A stretch of 64,000 nt of DNA from Apis mellifera (lineage: Eukaryota > Arthropoda > Insecta > Hymenoptera > Apidae). Location of the stretch: positions 5,725,001 to 5,789,000 of the forward strand of contig NC_037639.1 in NCBI RefSeq assembly GCF_003254395.2, read 5' to 3'. The notes below the pieces were generated by a model. That model was not told the DNA's origin and made no database searches. It saw only the letters and a program-made list of their open reading frames with translations. Shown piece by piece: positions 9,401-24,272 of the stretch. Both the position numbers and the translations under genes were made by a program. Each line of letters begins with the position of its first letter. The stretch's first letter is position 1.

Positions 9401-11910
9401 CGACTTTTTCTTCGATGTCCACTCTCCGCGCCTTGTACTTAAAAGCAAACATTTTTACAATCGGGGGAGGCCAGGCTGGTGTAATCACTCGTGGAAAAAA
9501 ATTGCCGAACATCCACTAAAGGGAGCAGCGAGCGGTCGGTGTCCAGAGATCGATGGGAATTTTCGAGTCGTGGGTGCGACGACCCGTCGTCGTTACACAC
9601 TGGCCAGCCGCAACTCGAGTGTTTTCGAGTGGGCGATGGTTATTTTTATGCCTCGTAATTATACATTCTTGCCTCGAAACTTTTAGGGTTACATTTAGAC
9701 GGTCAAATCGGCGGCCGATCCTCTCCCACGATCCACGGACGAAGGACCGCGGACTTGACGTACACCTACCTTTCGCACCGCGGCAGAGAAGCGTTGTGCC
9801 TCCTCGACAAAGTGTTGCTCCCTTCCGCAACAAGTTTCGACTTTTTTTGCGCAATTATTACGCAGTAACAATGCCGGAAGGGAGGGAGGGAGGAAGGCCG
9901 GTATAAATGATCGCTCGAGGTAAAAGGTTAATGATCGTATCGAGCAATTTAACGTTTGGGAAAGGATCTCTTGGATGGGGATGATGCTCCATTTTAGGTG
10001 TTGGCTTTGTACAGTTATTCTTTATCGATTCGAGGAATAAGGGAGAGGATATATAAATTGATAACCGTGTCGAGAGATTTTAAGTTAGGAAAATGGAATG
10101 GATGATAACTTCTAGTTGCTAGAGATAGCTGAAATTCAAGGTGTTTAAAGAATCTTTTTTTATCGTTTTAAAAAATGGAAAAGATAACGGTACGATAATT
10201 TGAAATCATCTTTGAATTCGAAATTTCTTGTTTCACGATTAATGTTATTATTGTTATTTGTTATTATTGTAACGGTTGTCAACGATAACAGCGATAATCG
10301 TTATCGTGGCCGTGATTTTGAGACGTCGGTGATGAAACTTCATCAATAAACAGCCGCAGCATACTTATACGAGAATACCATAATAATTGGTCGCGTATAG
10401 AAGCTATCCTATGTTTACGAAGGACCTGCTATTAGTGGAAACACGTATTACCCGTCCGGTTGTTGCCCGTTTACGGTCGCTAAGTGATTTCAACCAGTAG
10501 AAATTGGCGGCAAATTGAGCATTTATCCGACGCGAAGAAGACGTCAACGAGAGAAACCTATTAAATAGTTGTTGCGAATGTTGCTCGACCAATTTCTTCC
10601 ACCGTGAGATCATAAATAATAAAACGGTGGTTAGTTTCATTCTACGAGTTATTCAGATTAAAGTGAGAAGTTTTTGCACTGTAATGTTTCCTTCTTCAAA
10701 TACGTTACGTTTCCCAAAATTTGTGGTGATGAGCATTAAACTCTTTTTATTGAACAAACTTATATCTTCAATTAATTATTTCAACATAATTCGTCGTATC
10801 ACTTCTTTCCTCAACTTCAAAATCTTTCTGCAATTCAATCGATATATTTATGATTCATTAACGATGAAATATAAGAGAAAAAGGAAACAAGCTTTATTTC
10901 AAGATAATTGTTATATCAAAATCGACGATCATTTTCTAATTGGTTTGCCTGCCTAGAAGAAATAATTCTTCTCCAAGTATCTGCACAATGGTCGCATGAA
11001 GAGAAGAAGAGTGTTACGCAACGAGGACGCGTACGAGGATCGATCGAAAGGGCAAAGTTGAGACGCAAGTCGAGCGCACGCTGGCCGACAATCGAATATC
11101 GTGATTAATAGATCGAGGCCGATGGATAGATCACGGTACACGAATCCGGGGGACCGTGAAATTTACCTGATGAATTGTTCTCACAATTATCATGATCTAC
11201 GTCGGGTCGGTGGATCCGAGAAACACGAAAGTCTTGGCCGGTCTGCTAATCTTTCTTCGGCGAACCCTTCACTTTGGCCCCCAGCACCCCCTCCCTCCCC
11301 CTTCCCCTCCCCCTGCTGCTGCAGGGGCGGCCAGCTCGCCCACACTCCTCCGGAGCGCCCTATAACGATAACCACTACCAACCACTTTTCTGCGCGGCGG
11401 CTAGCTGGCAGAAATCTCGGAAATTCTTACGTCGATCGAGAAACTATAATTATCTTTCCGGGCTATGCGGCATGCAGTGAGTAGATACGTAAGAAAAAAA
11501 CTCGGTCGAAAGGCAACGCCGACGCGTCGTCCATTTTTTTTCTCTCCCACGATCGAGCGCGCGTCTGTCGTCCAACTTTTGGTCACGGAAGGTGGAAACG
11601 TGGAGGCGAGAAATCCGTTCCCCGCCTTTGGCCGGATACGATGAATACGATACGAGGAGGGAGAGGAAGATTACGTGCGTATGCTTGAATAGAAATATAA
11701 TTTTATTCAGCTCTACAATTTTTGATATTGATCGGAGATTTATCGATTTATCGAATCAATTACAGCTACTGACTGATACATTTTGATACATTTTAATTAA
11801 ATCAATACCACTTGTGATAATTCCAGAGAATTTGCTATATAATCTTAGCTGTAATGTGGAATATAGAGATATAAGAATTTGATAACTTGAAGAATACGGA
11901 TAAGATAACG
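6464..11910. other. Gene-free stretch crossing from AT-rich to mosaic CpG-rich DNA
   Basis: From 6464 to about 8690 the sequence is AT-rich with homopolymer runs (A at 7053-7066, T near 8300). From about 8700 it turns mosaic, with CpG-rich blocks at 8750-9000, 9240-9900 and 10980-11640. The open frames here overlap on both strands, show no domain and lack convincing splice context. I see no gene, RNA or transposon. Confidence 0.55.

Positions 11911-11949
<39 letters not shown>
11911..11949. repeat. (ATA)13 microsatellite
   Basis: Thirteen perfect ATA units. Confidence 0.95.
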
Positions 11950-14474
11950 GTAAATTTGAATATTGAATATATCCGTTTATGTTTTAGAAATTTTTTTCAA
12001 ACTTGTTGATTATTTGTTCAGAGATAAAAGATGGACAAGACAAGATAAAAAAAAAAAAGTATTCTGCAGAACGATAATTATTTCTGTGCCAGCTAATTCG
12101 CGCCATTTTCGTTAATCCGTGATAATAATAATGCGCCACTGATTAGATAAAATCACCATGACCGTGAATCACGGCGGTTAAAGTTATTTCCACCTCGGTC
12201 CTCCATAAATCACGCCTCATGGACGTCCAAAATTCTTCTGCAATCTCGCAAACCGTTTCCAGAGGAACCATTCGCGAGATGCATTCCTCCGAAATGGCCC
12301 CCCACACTCGAACGTGAAAATTTTATCCTTTGCCAGCACGCTCTAGGCTAGATTATATTTTTATTTCTCGCGTGAAGTTTTGGAGGGGAGAATTATTGCG
12401 AACCGATTCATAGAATTTTACTCTTCAGACGTTGGAAATTGAAACGTGGAGAAGTGCAAGGTAAATTACACCATTTTAAAGAATAATTTAATTTTGTTGA
12501 AGTTTGTGCAACTTATAAGATTTGAAAAATTGGAAAGATTTGAGAAATTGGATTTTTAAATTTCAACGATTCGAATATTGATTCATAATAGAAGATGAAA
12601 TAAAATGTTTTGCAATTTTTTATTCATTCAAAATAAGAAATATCTAAATCAAATATTTATATTCTTCAAGAACTTCTTATTACTCACTTACTGACGCAAA
12701 AACAAGGAAATTTTTGAGGAATAATACGTCAATTCATTTCACAACGGAATTATCTATCTTCTTGCATCAATCGTATGAATGATCATATCGTATTTCAAAG
12801 ATTTTACAAATTTTATTCATAAGAAACAAAGAAGATTAAAAGTAAATAACATTCTCATCGTGTATTTCTTACTCATTTATTACAATCTGTCTCTTATTAC
12901 GACGACTAATTGAGATAAAAAATTTCAGAAATAAATCTACGCTAATTCCACGACAATTTCTTATCACCGTATATCCTCCTTTATCGTCGTTACATACGAG
13001 ACGATCGAAATTGGAGGAATGTTGTGGACACGATAACGAGGGTTTTCCATGCATAACGAGGATTGATTATTGGCCGGCCATGGGAGCGAGCATGCTACTT
13101 CATTTAAACTGGAGTGTCACGCGGATACCCGAAATTAGGGTTATAATCCCCCCTGTGCCATCTGATACGCGCCACCCTTGCCATCCAACCCCATTCCGCT
13201 CGCTATTTACCGATAGTATTTTAACCCTCGATTTGTCGTCAACAGCTTTCGCTCCAGTCCATTGGGAATCTTAGTTTTTGCCAGCCACGGGAACGACATG
13301 TGCCGATTATCGTCGACCATCGTCGCGGTACCCGGAGACGAGACGTTGAATCTTAGCTCGAGGTGTCGATAATTCGTCTCGAGACACATCGACCCTTGCC
13401 GTAATTGCCACGTATATACAGCCACGAAGTTACACGCCTAATGGCCGCCTATTTTCGCCCGTTTCGATACCGAAGAAACACCGAGATCTCGCCAATGATA
13501 AATGATAAATCGATAAATAAAGTTCGTTTTATGGCTTCCTGGTGGCGATGAGACTGTAAATCTCGTAAGAATCAGGACTTCCTTCTCGAGAGATAAGAGT
13601 TGGAGAGAAGGTGAAGGATCGTTCCTTGGGATGTATTTATTTTCGAAAATGATATAGCTTGCGAGAAATGGAACGTGGGAGGGGGGATATTAATAATCGG
13701 TTTCGAAAAGATATTGAAAGATATCTTCGCGTTCCTTTTTCTCCCCTTCTCCTTCGTCTTTTTTCGCTACTGTACGAAAACTGTTTCAGATTTTATTTCG
13801 TTCGCGTTATTTTTATTCTTGTCGAGGAATTTAAACTTGCGAATGTCATAATCTTACGTGCAAACAAAACCACGAGGAAATTATATACTCGCATTTTAAG
13901 ATAAATTAAACGAAGTGGCGCGAGTATGAGCCAGGATTATTCATACTGCACCGATAACGGATACTCTTTCGCTGTAATTTGCTCGCTTGCTTATATTAGA
14001 ATGTTTTGAATATTCTTAAAAAACTGTAAATTTATACACAAATTTTATACACTCATCCATATATATATTCTTCAAAGCGAGATCTTTCGAGTTCCTCCGC
14101 GATTTCGCGACCCAACCTCGAATGTATATGTATATATATATATAGGAAGAGTACATACAAGTGAAATATTCGAAAGGAACGATTCGAAACGACGAACGAG
14201 AAGGAGAACAAAGAGAACGTCACGGTTGATATGACCCTAAGCGGGTATCGATCGCCGTTCTTTCTGCCGTAGTGGGCGCAACCAGCCAGGATATTTTGAT
14301 AATTCCCTTTTTTGAGCGCGATACTCCGCAGCGTGTAATGCGGAAGAGATCAAAGGCGTCAGTAGCACCTGTCCTCTAACCCCCGTCTTGTCATCCAGCA
14401 GAATTACGCCAGGAGGCTGGGGGGATCCCAATGGATTCACTCTTTTTCTCTGCCCCGCGTTTCTCCTCCTTCCT
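11950..14474. other. Gene-free stretch, nothing recognised
   Basis: Mixed composition with a few CpG-rich blocks (for example 13000-13450). Short overlapping open frames on both strands give no recognisable protein. Confidence 0.5.
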
Positions 14475-14504
14475 TCCTCCTCCTCCTCCTCCTCCTCCTC
14501 CTCC
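14475..14504. repeat. (TCC)10 microsatellite
   Basis: Ten perfect TCC units inside a longer C/T-rich region (about 14440-14600). Apparent Ser/Pro-rich frames through it are artefacts of the repeat. Confidence 0.95.
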
Positions 14505-17018
14505 TACCTTCCACTCTATCTCGCTCCCAATTCTCTCCTCTCGCGCTGGGAAATTTTCCTTTCCCCTTTTCGTATTTCTATTATCTCTCCCATTTACTTT
14601 TACTCGTTCCTTCTCCCAACAGATTGTCCGTTTCCGTTTATGTATGTACGGAACGGTTTGATCAGCCTTTCTAAACGAGAGAGAAACAGTCTTCGTTCGG
14701 CTTGCTTGGGATCCCTAGGCTGGATTAAACTGCAATTATCTTTATTGCGTGACCCGGAGCTACTACCTGTGCTGGCCGAACACTTCTGCGGTTCCTCCAT
14801 TTACAGATGAGGGTCGGTCGCTCGTCATCGAGTTTTACTCACGTTTATACACACGTTTTGGTCGAGAGATTGATGGAAAAAGAAAAAAAAAGGAGAAGGG
14901 TACGTTCCATCGGAGAAAGTGGAAGGTGAATTCGAAGATGGATGAGAGATTAGAAAGCGAGCTTGTGGAAGAAAATTATACGTGTCCAAAAGGAGGATTA
15001 AAAAATTACTCGGGATATGAATGATGTTTGTTTCTGACCCTGGTGACGGAAAACAGAGCTTTCGTAAGATGAACGAAACTTTGACAATTTCTTAAGCATG
15101 ATGGATTAATTTTCGAAGGACTGCAAGGAACGTTTTCTTCTTATCCATTCCTCCATTGTGACTATTAGATTTCTCTTTCCAAACTTTAATATTAACTTGC
15201 AAAATAATGATTCAAATACTTGAAGATCTTATAAATATCAAGAGTATTATAAATATCGGGGAGTAAAGAAGAGAGAAAATTTCAATTTGTCAAGTTAATC
15301 GAAAAGAATCTTCATCGATAAATTCAAATTTTATTATTTCTCCATAGATCGACGATACTTAGCTGTTAATAAGTTGCATATCATACGTATCATTCACGTG
15401 GAAATTGCGAAAAGGGGTACAATTCAATTTCACCAAGACGAGATCCTGCTCCATCAGCGAGACAACAGACACGAAGATTCGTCTTGACGTGCTAACATTT
15501 GCACAGAGCATCGACAAAGACGTCGGGGACGATTCACTGTGCCACCACTCGATGCACCGACGAGTTCAAATAACTTGAGCGAGCATAAGTCATCCGTAAG
15601 GCCCGAGGCCCCGTGGCTACCCTAGAATTATCGCTAAACGTTATTGCTTAGCCTCCATAGATCTTGCGTATAAAATGCTAGGTTATCCTTACCGTTTATG
15701 TGTGGTTAGAAGCGAGGGTGGATCTATGCCGGGCCGGGTTCGAGGCTAGAATTTCGTCGAATCGCTTCGCCCAAAGCCTCCTCGCGGATTTAGACGATCA
15801 TGGCGTTCCGAAACCTTTCCGTTCTGCTATTTTTCGAGCTTGTTCTATTTAATTAGAGTCGGTTACGGTTCGTCACATTGGCGTTAGGCCCACGATTTTT
15901 ATTGATTTTAAAGGAAAAGAGTTTGTAAAAAGTGTTGGGGAAGTGTTTTATTAAAATCTGTATTTTTAATTTCAATTACTCGTATATAGGATATTAGCGA
16001 AATTGTTAAGAAATAAAGGAGAAAAGATATTGTAAAGAAGAAGGGATGAATAAATAGAAAATAAGGAAAGATTGAAAATTATTCTGCGAAATAGTTGCAA
16101 CTTCGTTCGATCCTCGTGCAAGATTCAATTTTGCTATTTTTTATCCCTATTTTATTCAAATCTAGTATGTGCATCATGGTCACTATTTATTGATTTTAAC
16201 AAGCTTGTAAAATATTGGGGAGGGTTGTTTAAAATTTATATTTATATTAGTATAGTATATAGTCCAAAGCTAAAAGTAATATTTATTTTGCCATTTATAT
16301 ATACGTATCGTTTTGTAAAATTTCAAATATTTAGATAAAAAAATTCGATTCGATATTCCCATGGATATAATTTATAGTTCTCGATGGTTCAACTTTATTG
16401 TTTATCGAACTCGTTTTATTAATTTTGTGGATAATTGAAGAGAAAAGTTGAAACTTCTATTTTTGATATTTCATTTTCCAGGTTTGTCAATAAAATTTGC
16501 TTCTATCATTTTACATTTAACATAATAATAATAATACATTTCAAAATTATCGTGTTAGGCTTATTTTAACGAGTTTCTGAATCGTGCAAGGATAATAATC
16601 GTTATTAATAATTCTCCGATTTTATTATTCCCCGTTTCATCGATAATATTTATCTCGCCATTTTTTATTCTTTTATTTTATCTCGCGCCCATATCAAACA
16701 TTTAGCCGCATGAAAAATTCCATCCCCCATCATCTAGTTTCACGAAAGATCTCCTGCATTCAAATTCGTAACAGTGACGAGCAATTAATGTCCTTAAACG
16801 CGTTAAAACGATCGTGTCATCATTATCTGGCTATGCTATGCCGGTTCTTCTCGTTCCGTGGTAAATGATATAAAGCACGGGAACGCTTTGGATCCTGCCG
16901 CGAGACATTAACTCGTTTTTCGCCTTTTTTTTCTCTCCCTCTCCCCCCGGAAGCACGTAAAGGGACGATAGAAATTCACAGAAATGGACGAAGAGAGCAT
17001 AGAAGCGGAGAAATAGAC
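14505..17018. other. Gene-free stretch, nothing recognised
   Basis: Mixed sequence with a moderately GC-rich block around 15420-15860 rich in homeobox-like and other short words that could be regulatory. There is no supportable coding exon and no specific element can be named. Confidence 0.45.
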
Positions 17019-17050
17019 AGAGAGAGAGAGAGAGGGAGAGAGAGAGGGAG
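17019..17050. repeat. (AG)n microsatellite
   Basis: An almost pure AG dinucleotide run with two GGG interruptions. Confidence 0.9.
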
Positions 17051-20000
17051 AAAGGGAACATATACCAAACGAAACAGGTCGCTTTGTTGTTAAACGACAG
17101 GAGTTGGAGGGTATAATTCACCGTTGTAACAGACTTTGAGCACCGTTACGTACAAAGATCAAAGCCAGCTAAACCGTCCGAACTCCGTGCCAGCCAGAAC
17201 CATGATATTTTGACGTATTTAATGTTCGTTTCTTGTTAAATGTTGCGTTGATATTAACCCGTGCCCGGACGCGCGTTAACAATTCGACTATTCTCTATCA
17301 CGGCCTGGTAATGATACGTTTGTGAACCGGATCGTTCGTGTATCGATCTATGACAAAAGTTCATCGATTTTTCTTTTTTACGCGAATTAAATAACAACGA
17401 AAGATCCTCCACGAGAGTATATTTGTCGTCGAGATTAATCTTTGAAGGTTGCAGCTTCTATATTCTTTTTTACGAATCTATCGATAATATCGAACAATAA
17501 TTTCTTTCTTAAAGTGTTTTGTACGTATATTAATATATATCTTGATTATACGTGTTATATGATTAGATTACTTTTATATTTTCTCATTTTTAATTCGTTC
17601 ATTATATTTCTTTGAATATTATAAAATTAAAAAATTTTTACAAATAATTCATCGTGTAGGTTTCTCGTCGGGATATTGTCGATATCCGCGTTTGTCCAAA
17701 ATTATAGTATTGATCAATTACGTTCTAATATCGTCCCAATAATCTACCCACAGTGGTAAGATAGAAAGGGGTTTCTCATGGGATATATGAACGCTGTAAC
17801 CGAGGAAGACATTCTGAGTGATTGTGGTTGCGGCGATCTTGACATCTTCTGGAAATCCTCGCCTCTCCTCATCTACATTTGTTTAAGAACAGATTTATTT
17901 TTACGTATCCCATTGACTGACAAAATTTGGCTTTTAATTCTTCAATCTCTTCAATCTCAGAAGTAGTATTGTAATTAAATTTTCGAGAATTCTCACGTGT
18001 TCATCAAAGTATAATTATTTTAAACATTTATGGTTTCGTGAACGTTGCAGATTTTGCAACATAAAAATGAAAACCAAGTTCACAAAAAAAGATTCAATAA
18101 CTATTCAATCTCTTAAACACTTTACATCTGACATTTATCGAACAATTCTTTTGTGTATCGAAAAAGAATTTAAACAAACAAAGTGACTCTAATAATTTCA
18201 ACCATGCTTGTCCAATTAAAAAGCTTTTAAAACTGTATACCCGAGTTCTCCAAGTATTAAATAATAAAATTTCTTAATATCCTCGAAACATTTGAACCAG
18301 TTTGGACAAAAATAATTAACAGCTGTATATCGAGATCGAGCTTTGATCCGCTTTTACACCATTGTCTCGAGTTATGAAATAAACTTATGAAATGAAAATT
18401 CATATTTCGCAAGGAGATTACCGGCGCATAGATTTGCTTTGTGGCGCATTGAACTGTATGATTATCGAAGTTCGGAGGCTACAGTGGCCCAGACACTCTC
18501 GCGGTCCACTATTCACTTGAGCAGACAAAGCTAGCACAGTTGTTCATAAACGCCGTGAAAATATATTACATCTATATCGTTTCCTAAATAAAAACGCAAC
18601 AATTTCGATAATTCAAAAGTATCCTTTTAATTCTGCTGGAACTTTAAATTGCATTGTCCTTTCGTGATTCTAACAAATTCAATTTGGAAATTTTCGTCGT
18701 TTAACGAAAGATCCGTGGTCAACGCGTGGTTCGCGCTTTTGGAATTTCATCGTTCGAAAATTGTTGAGAAAATAGTTAAGAATTTCGATTCGGGATATTC
18801 TCGAATTTGGAAGGGAGGGCGGCACGCGCGAATGCCGTGATTTGCGATTTACTTACTACAACGGGAAGGAAAATGTAAAATCAGGATTTTCGACAGATGG
18901 CCGGGATCTCAGACCTCGGGCCGTGAATACGCGGATAGCGAAGGGAACGGCAGACCTCACGATTTTACGCCCCCGGGCGGACCGCCGATGGAAAAGTTGC
19001 GCTCTGAGTGCTTGGTCTTTTTTGCTCTGAGACATTCGTGCCAGCTCGAAATTTTCGAAACATTTCCATCGACGACGTTTTGTCCACCGTTGTGTCTGTC
19101 TCGTTTCACCGCCCGCGCTTGTTAACGGAACATTTCCTAAACGAAATCGATCGTTTTTTACGCGCGCGACGCTTACGCTCCCATTGCGTATTCACGTATA
19201 AAAGATATTTTTCTAGAAAATTTTTCCACCGATGATTCGTTAATTCTGTCGGTGTATGGATAATTTTTAATAACAAGACGCTCTTTTGTCTCGCGGATTA
19301 TCGTGAAAATTTGTGACAAATATATCGTTTGTATTTTATGTAGTTAATTAAGAAATTAAGAGACTTTCTTTCTTGCATTTATTTTCAATCAATTATAAAA
19401 TGAAAAGACTTCTGTCTTGTTGAATAATTTAGATATTTTTAACTGTATTATACACATATATAAAAAGAATCAAATTTCGACAATACTATCAAATTCGTGA
19501 GATGGGATTGGCCACGGATTTTCGTCGAATTAATCGTGGCGTAAAGGGATTCGTCAATTACCGGGAAAATTTTACAGATCTCAGCCGGGGCGAGTACAAA
19601 AGACGGGGATTCGCCCTCTTCGCCGTATTTATCTGAAATTATTAAAAGAAAAGCATTTTCCTTACGCTCCCGCAGTTTAAAACTTCTTCTTTTCAAGCTC
19701 CATCCCCCTCGTGCTCGCGAACGAAATAAAAAGCTAGGAATCCGTCGAGAAGGAGATACTGGTTATCCAAGCTTTTAAAGGAAGAATTTTTCGCGATTCA
19801 AACGACCGGCGGAACGATGTTTTTATACTTTTAATTGCTGGAAATCGGATCTACAGTGCATGCAATTTATATAGCGGAGAATTTTATAAATCTCTCTTTG
19901 AAAATAAATTTCGACGAATCGAAATTCCACGATGAGAAGTCCAAGAAGCGTGAAAGACTCGAAGATCGAATCTACTTATAATTTATCGAATATATTTTCA

Positions 20001-23000
20001 ATGGAATATAATTGCGGATAACGTGCACAGCATATTCTAGATTAATAGAAGATTTATCGAAGTGAAATTTTTACACGACGACAAGGGTTGTTTTTCTCTT
20101 TCTTTTTTTTTTTCAAGCCTTATCAAGCTTCGAACATTGTTGACCACGGTGGAAAGTGAATTATTAAGAGCGCTTTTATTATTATTACAATCCATTACAA
20201 CCCAGTTCCAGTATTATAAGCTCCTGTCCCGCTGCACCCTAGTAAATCGTGCGGTTGCGCGAAACTGGTTCAAAACGGAGTCGTGGTAATACATATCCAA
20301 CGATATACCGGATACTCCCCGTCGGATTTATGCGCGCCTTACGTTACCTTATTTTTCCATGAAACAACTCTAACCGAATATTATCGAAGAAGTCGAGGAC
20401 TATAAACAATGAAACGTCGTGAATTATCAATTTTAATAAAACGTTTTTTCAAGGGTCAATCCGCAATTTGTTTCTGGTAGCACTGTTATTACTTTGTTCC
20501 ATAAGATGCAAATTGTTTCCAGTTATTCGAGCGAGATAACGTTTGATTTATATTTTACTCTTCTTCATTTTTCTCATCGTTTTGTATCATTGAAACGATT
20601 TACAGTATTCGAGGACGCTTTGATGATTAAAATTGGAGTGAATCATGGGGGAGGGCGTCGCAAATCACAGGCGAAATTAGCGTGACGCGAAGATGCGCGT
20701 GGCGAGTCAAACCGTGCATTTCAATCGCAATCGAATGCACACCGCTACATTGATATTATCCCGCGTATATCGCCTTGGGCTGTGTAGAAAACTAAATTCA
20801 TGGTTTTGGGCGGGAATCGAGTAAGAAGCGGAAAGTACCGCAAAGTACGCCATCGGCTATTCCAGCTTTATAATATCGGAGGAATCGTTAAACTAATACA
20901 GATTCGACACGCTGTTCATCACAAATATTTCTCCGAATTATTAACCATTATCTCTTTATTATTCTTGGCCTTGCTGTTAATCGGGATATTTTTCTAATTT
21001 ACTATCCTCTCTCATCGGTATGAAGAATCACAAATTCAAGAGGAGTTAATTTTTACACGACATATCGTTCCGTGAGGCTATAAAAAAGAAAAAAGGAAGA
21101 GGAAACGAAAATGCATACATTTAGAAAAATTTATCCAACGAAACGAAGGATTATTCTTATATCCAGCAAGCTTTAATCTTTGATTAATGAGACACCTAGA
21201 TTTAACCAACGATTCCCTTCCTCTTCAATGAGTAAGCGCTGCCAGAGAGAATCGCTTGTCCTTAACTGCGTATCACGCCGGTAGCCCTGTTCTAACTACA
21301 CAAGATGCACGTAGAACGAACGAGAGGCATAAACAATGCAAGTATCTAGCGGCGAAGGGGTTTGAGCACTTGGCACGTAGGGCTCCCTGCAAGCCAACGT
21401 CCAATTACCAGCTGGACGCGTATCTTCATGGGGGGTCCTACACGCAATTGTTGTATTTCGCCATTGTTCCGCAGCGTGATTGAGCCCATTGTTTTTCCTT
21501 CTTGTAATTATCAGAAAAAAAAAAAAAAGAAGACTCGAAAGAATCGTGGCGTGGAAGTTCGAGTGGCACGAACCACAAATCGAAAATTCGAGGGGGCAAG
21601 GTACATCGTGAGATGTGTAATTCGATGGATGATTGTTGTCATCTTTCCAATTTATCGTCTTAAGATTATCCGTGATATGATCGTGAATGATATTTGTTAT
21701 TCATATTTAGATATTTTATCGTTTTTTAATGCGAATTGTTTAGTAGAATTGTAACAAATGATATATTCATTAGAGAATACTATCATCGTAACAATTTTCT
21801 AGACAAATATATCGTACAAATAAATATTAATAAATAAGAATAACCAGATTAGCACAAGGTATATAGCAATAATTTTATTCAACGATTCTATACGATATAC
21901 GTTATTGCTTCGTGCTATTATCGATAAATATCGGTGACAGAAACTTTTTTATGAACTCTGTTATTAAAATGCGATCGAACCGGGGCTACTTTGCGCGCGA
22001 GGAAATACGATTTCCGGCCGTGATTTCGATCGATCGGCGGAGAGGGCAGGGTACGATGTTGAAATTTCTGAAAATACGGCGAACGTCAAACAAAACGCGA
22101 GCCTTCCCGCCCGTGCTAGTCTGTCGTGCTTCAAAGCCCTGACGTTTTCATATTTCAATATTTAAAACTGAAGTCGAACTGCATCCGGGCCAATCGGGCG
22201 TCCGTCAGGTCGGTGGACGAATCCCCGTGGTATTGCAAACGGCAAAAAACTAGAGATGATTAAGAAGTGGTTGATGGCATTCGCGAGGACGCGACTTTTT
22301 TTTTTTAATGTCACGTGACAGAAGCAAGCAATCTATCGATGCGATGCTGATAGAATAACATTTATTAATCATTTAGAGTCGAATTTTGAGACGATTCTCG
22401 AATGATCTCTCTTCTTTCGAAGTAGAAAAGAAAAATTATACTTCTCTCGATCAAACTGTAATCCGGTTTAGAAAAATTTTCTTTTTAAATAAATGTATTA
22501 TTGTATGGAACAGAAATACGTCGATGAAAACGTGACAAATAATTACCGGTTTTCGCACGAGATCCCGGGATCGTTGACTTTCTAATTACCATTTTTCCAA
22601 ACGATTGGCGGACACCGTTGGAGAAAGAAATAGGTCGTTGACGATCCGTTCTCAACGCGTTGGTGCGTAATCGAAATTTTTGCGGTGTGACACTCACCGT
22701 ATCACGTTTCCCTTCCGCCCGGGGCGCAATAGTGTATTATACGTCCACGTAGAATAAAGATCCTTTGACAAAATTCTCCCCGGGGACTCGCTTTAGGGAC
22801 GGCTATATGGCCACCAGGAAATGACTGAACCGCGTTAGGATATTAGGTTATGTTAAAGGCGTTTCCCCATAAGAAAGTCGGGTGATTCTCGTCTCGGTGT
22901 GGCTTCTGGTATTGTTCCGCTTTGCAACATAAATTCGCGTGTATTGTTTAAAAAATTCTTCGAAATTGCGCGCGCGCAATATCCAAAATATCTACATCTT

Positions 23001-24272
23001 TGTGAAAGCGGTTTCAAAAAGTTCCATCGATTAGAACGGGAGTGAAAACAAACGAGATATCGGGGAAAGGGGAGGGCGCGAGTTCGAAAATAATTAATTA
23101 ACCCGTAACGGCGCGATGCCTGTTAATTAGCAACGGGGCAAAAAGCGGCGCATGGAAGAGGCCACGGTTAATTTCTCGTTAAACGTATATATGTATATAC
23201 ATATATAAAATATAGACGCATATATACGCACGTATATATATACGATTTCGGATCCCCCGCGTGCCAACTATGAATCGCTTACTCGGCCTTCCCCCCCGTT
23301 TCCTTTTCTTTTTCCTCTCCTCTCTTCTTTTTTCCCCTTTTCTTACACGAACTCGAGAGCAATTTATACGCGAGCAACGGGGGAAAAGCGAGAAATATAT
23401 ATATATAATGATAAAGCCACGGGAATAACCGGAACGTCAGTTCCACGGAGACCGGTCGTTGGCTGTAACCGATGAAGACATAAACCCATGTCCACGCGTA
23501 ATTTAGAGTTCTTAACTCCCAGTAGGTGGTTGCCCACCACCCGGGGCTCGAGACACCTTATCGCGCCCACGGCTACGGGCCCATCTCTCTCTCTCTCTCC
23601 TTCCCTCCCCCTTCCCTCTCCGCGGAGGGAATGATCTCCTTTTTCCTCTTCCTCTTTTCGCGCCTGCTGCCGCTCCCTCCCTCTGAAATATACGTCGAAC
23701 CATGCGTTGGTACGACGGTTGTTTTACAAGCTGCCGTGCGTAGCGATCGGATTGGCAGGGTGTGCACATAGAGAACCGCGTCGGCACCCTCTCGAGAGAG
23801 CAAGGAAGAAAAAGAGAAGAGGAAAAGAGGAGAAGCGGGTTTCGTGATAGGACAACGTTTGCACCGTCGCGACGGGTCAGAACCGCCGCAGCGAGAGGCG
23901 ACCGGTCAACCAGGGCCCCCGATGCACGTCGACATCCGACCTGACACGTACACACCGAGCCATTACTTTCAATTTATGTTCCTCCCGATCCTTAAATCGG
24001 CAAACTTTCGGGGACCGCCCGCGGGGCGCTCGAGCGCCGCTAAAATATATATGTCTTGCGTATAAGTAGACAGAGAGAGGGGAGGGGAGGGATGCGTCCG
24101 CGCGAGCGCGGATCAGCACACGCACAGGTAACACGGCTTCTCGGGTGGGAAGAGGAGAAATATGTTTTCGGGGAAGGTGGAGGATGAAGGAAAAGGAGGA
24201 TGAAGATCGACTCCGGATGAAAGGGGGAGGAATCGGAAGGGCGACTGAAAAGAGGATTTTAACTCTTGCGTA
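17051..24272. other. Gene-free stretch, nothing recognised
   Basis: Alternating AT-rich and CpG-rich blocks. The CpG-rich parts (18700-19150, 21960-22240, 23500-24130) produce overlapping frames on both strands that look like composition effects. A TA/TG-rich block lies at 23184-23245. No gene or RNA was recognised. Confidence 0.45.
23186..23207. repeat. 22 bp perfect AT-rich palindrome
   Basis: The 22-base segment equals its own reverse complement and sits in a TA/TG alternating region (23184-23245). It could extrude a cruciform, but such palindromes also arise from TA slippage. Confidence 0.8.
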
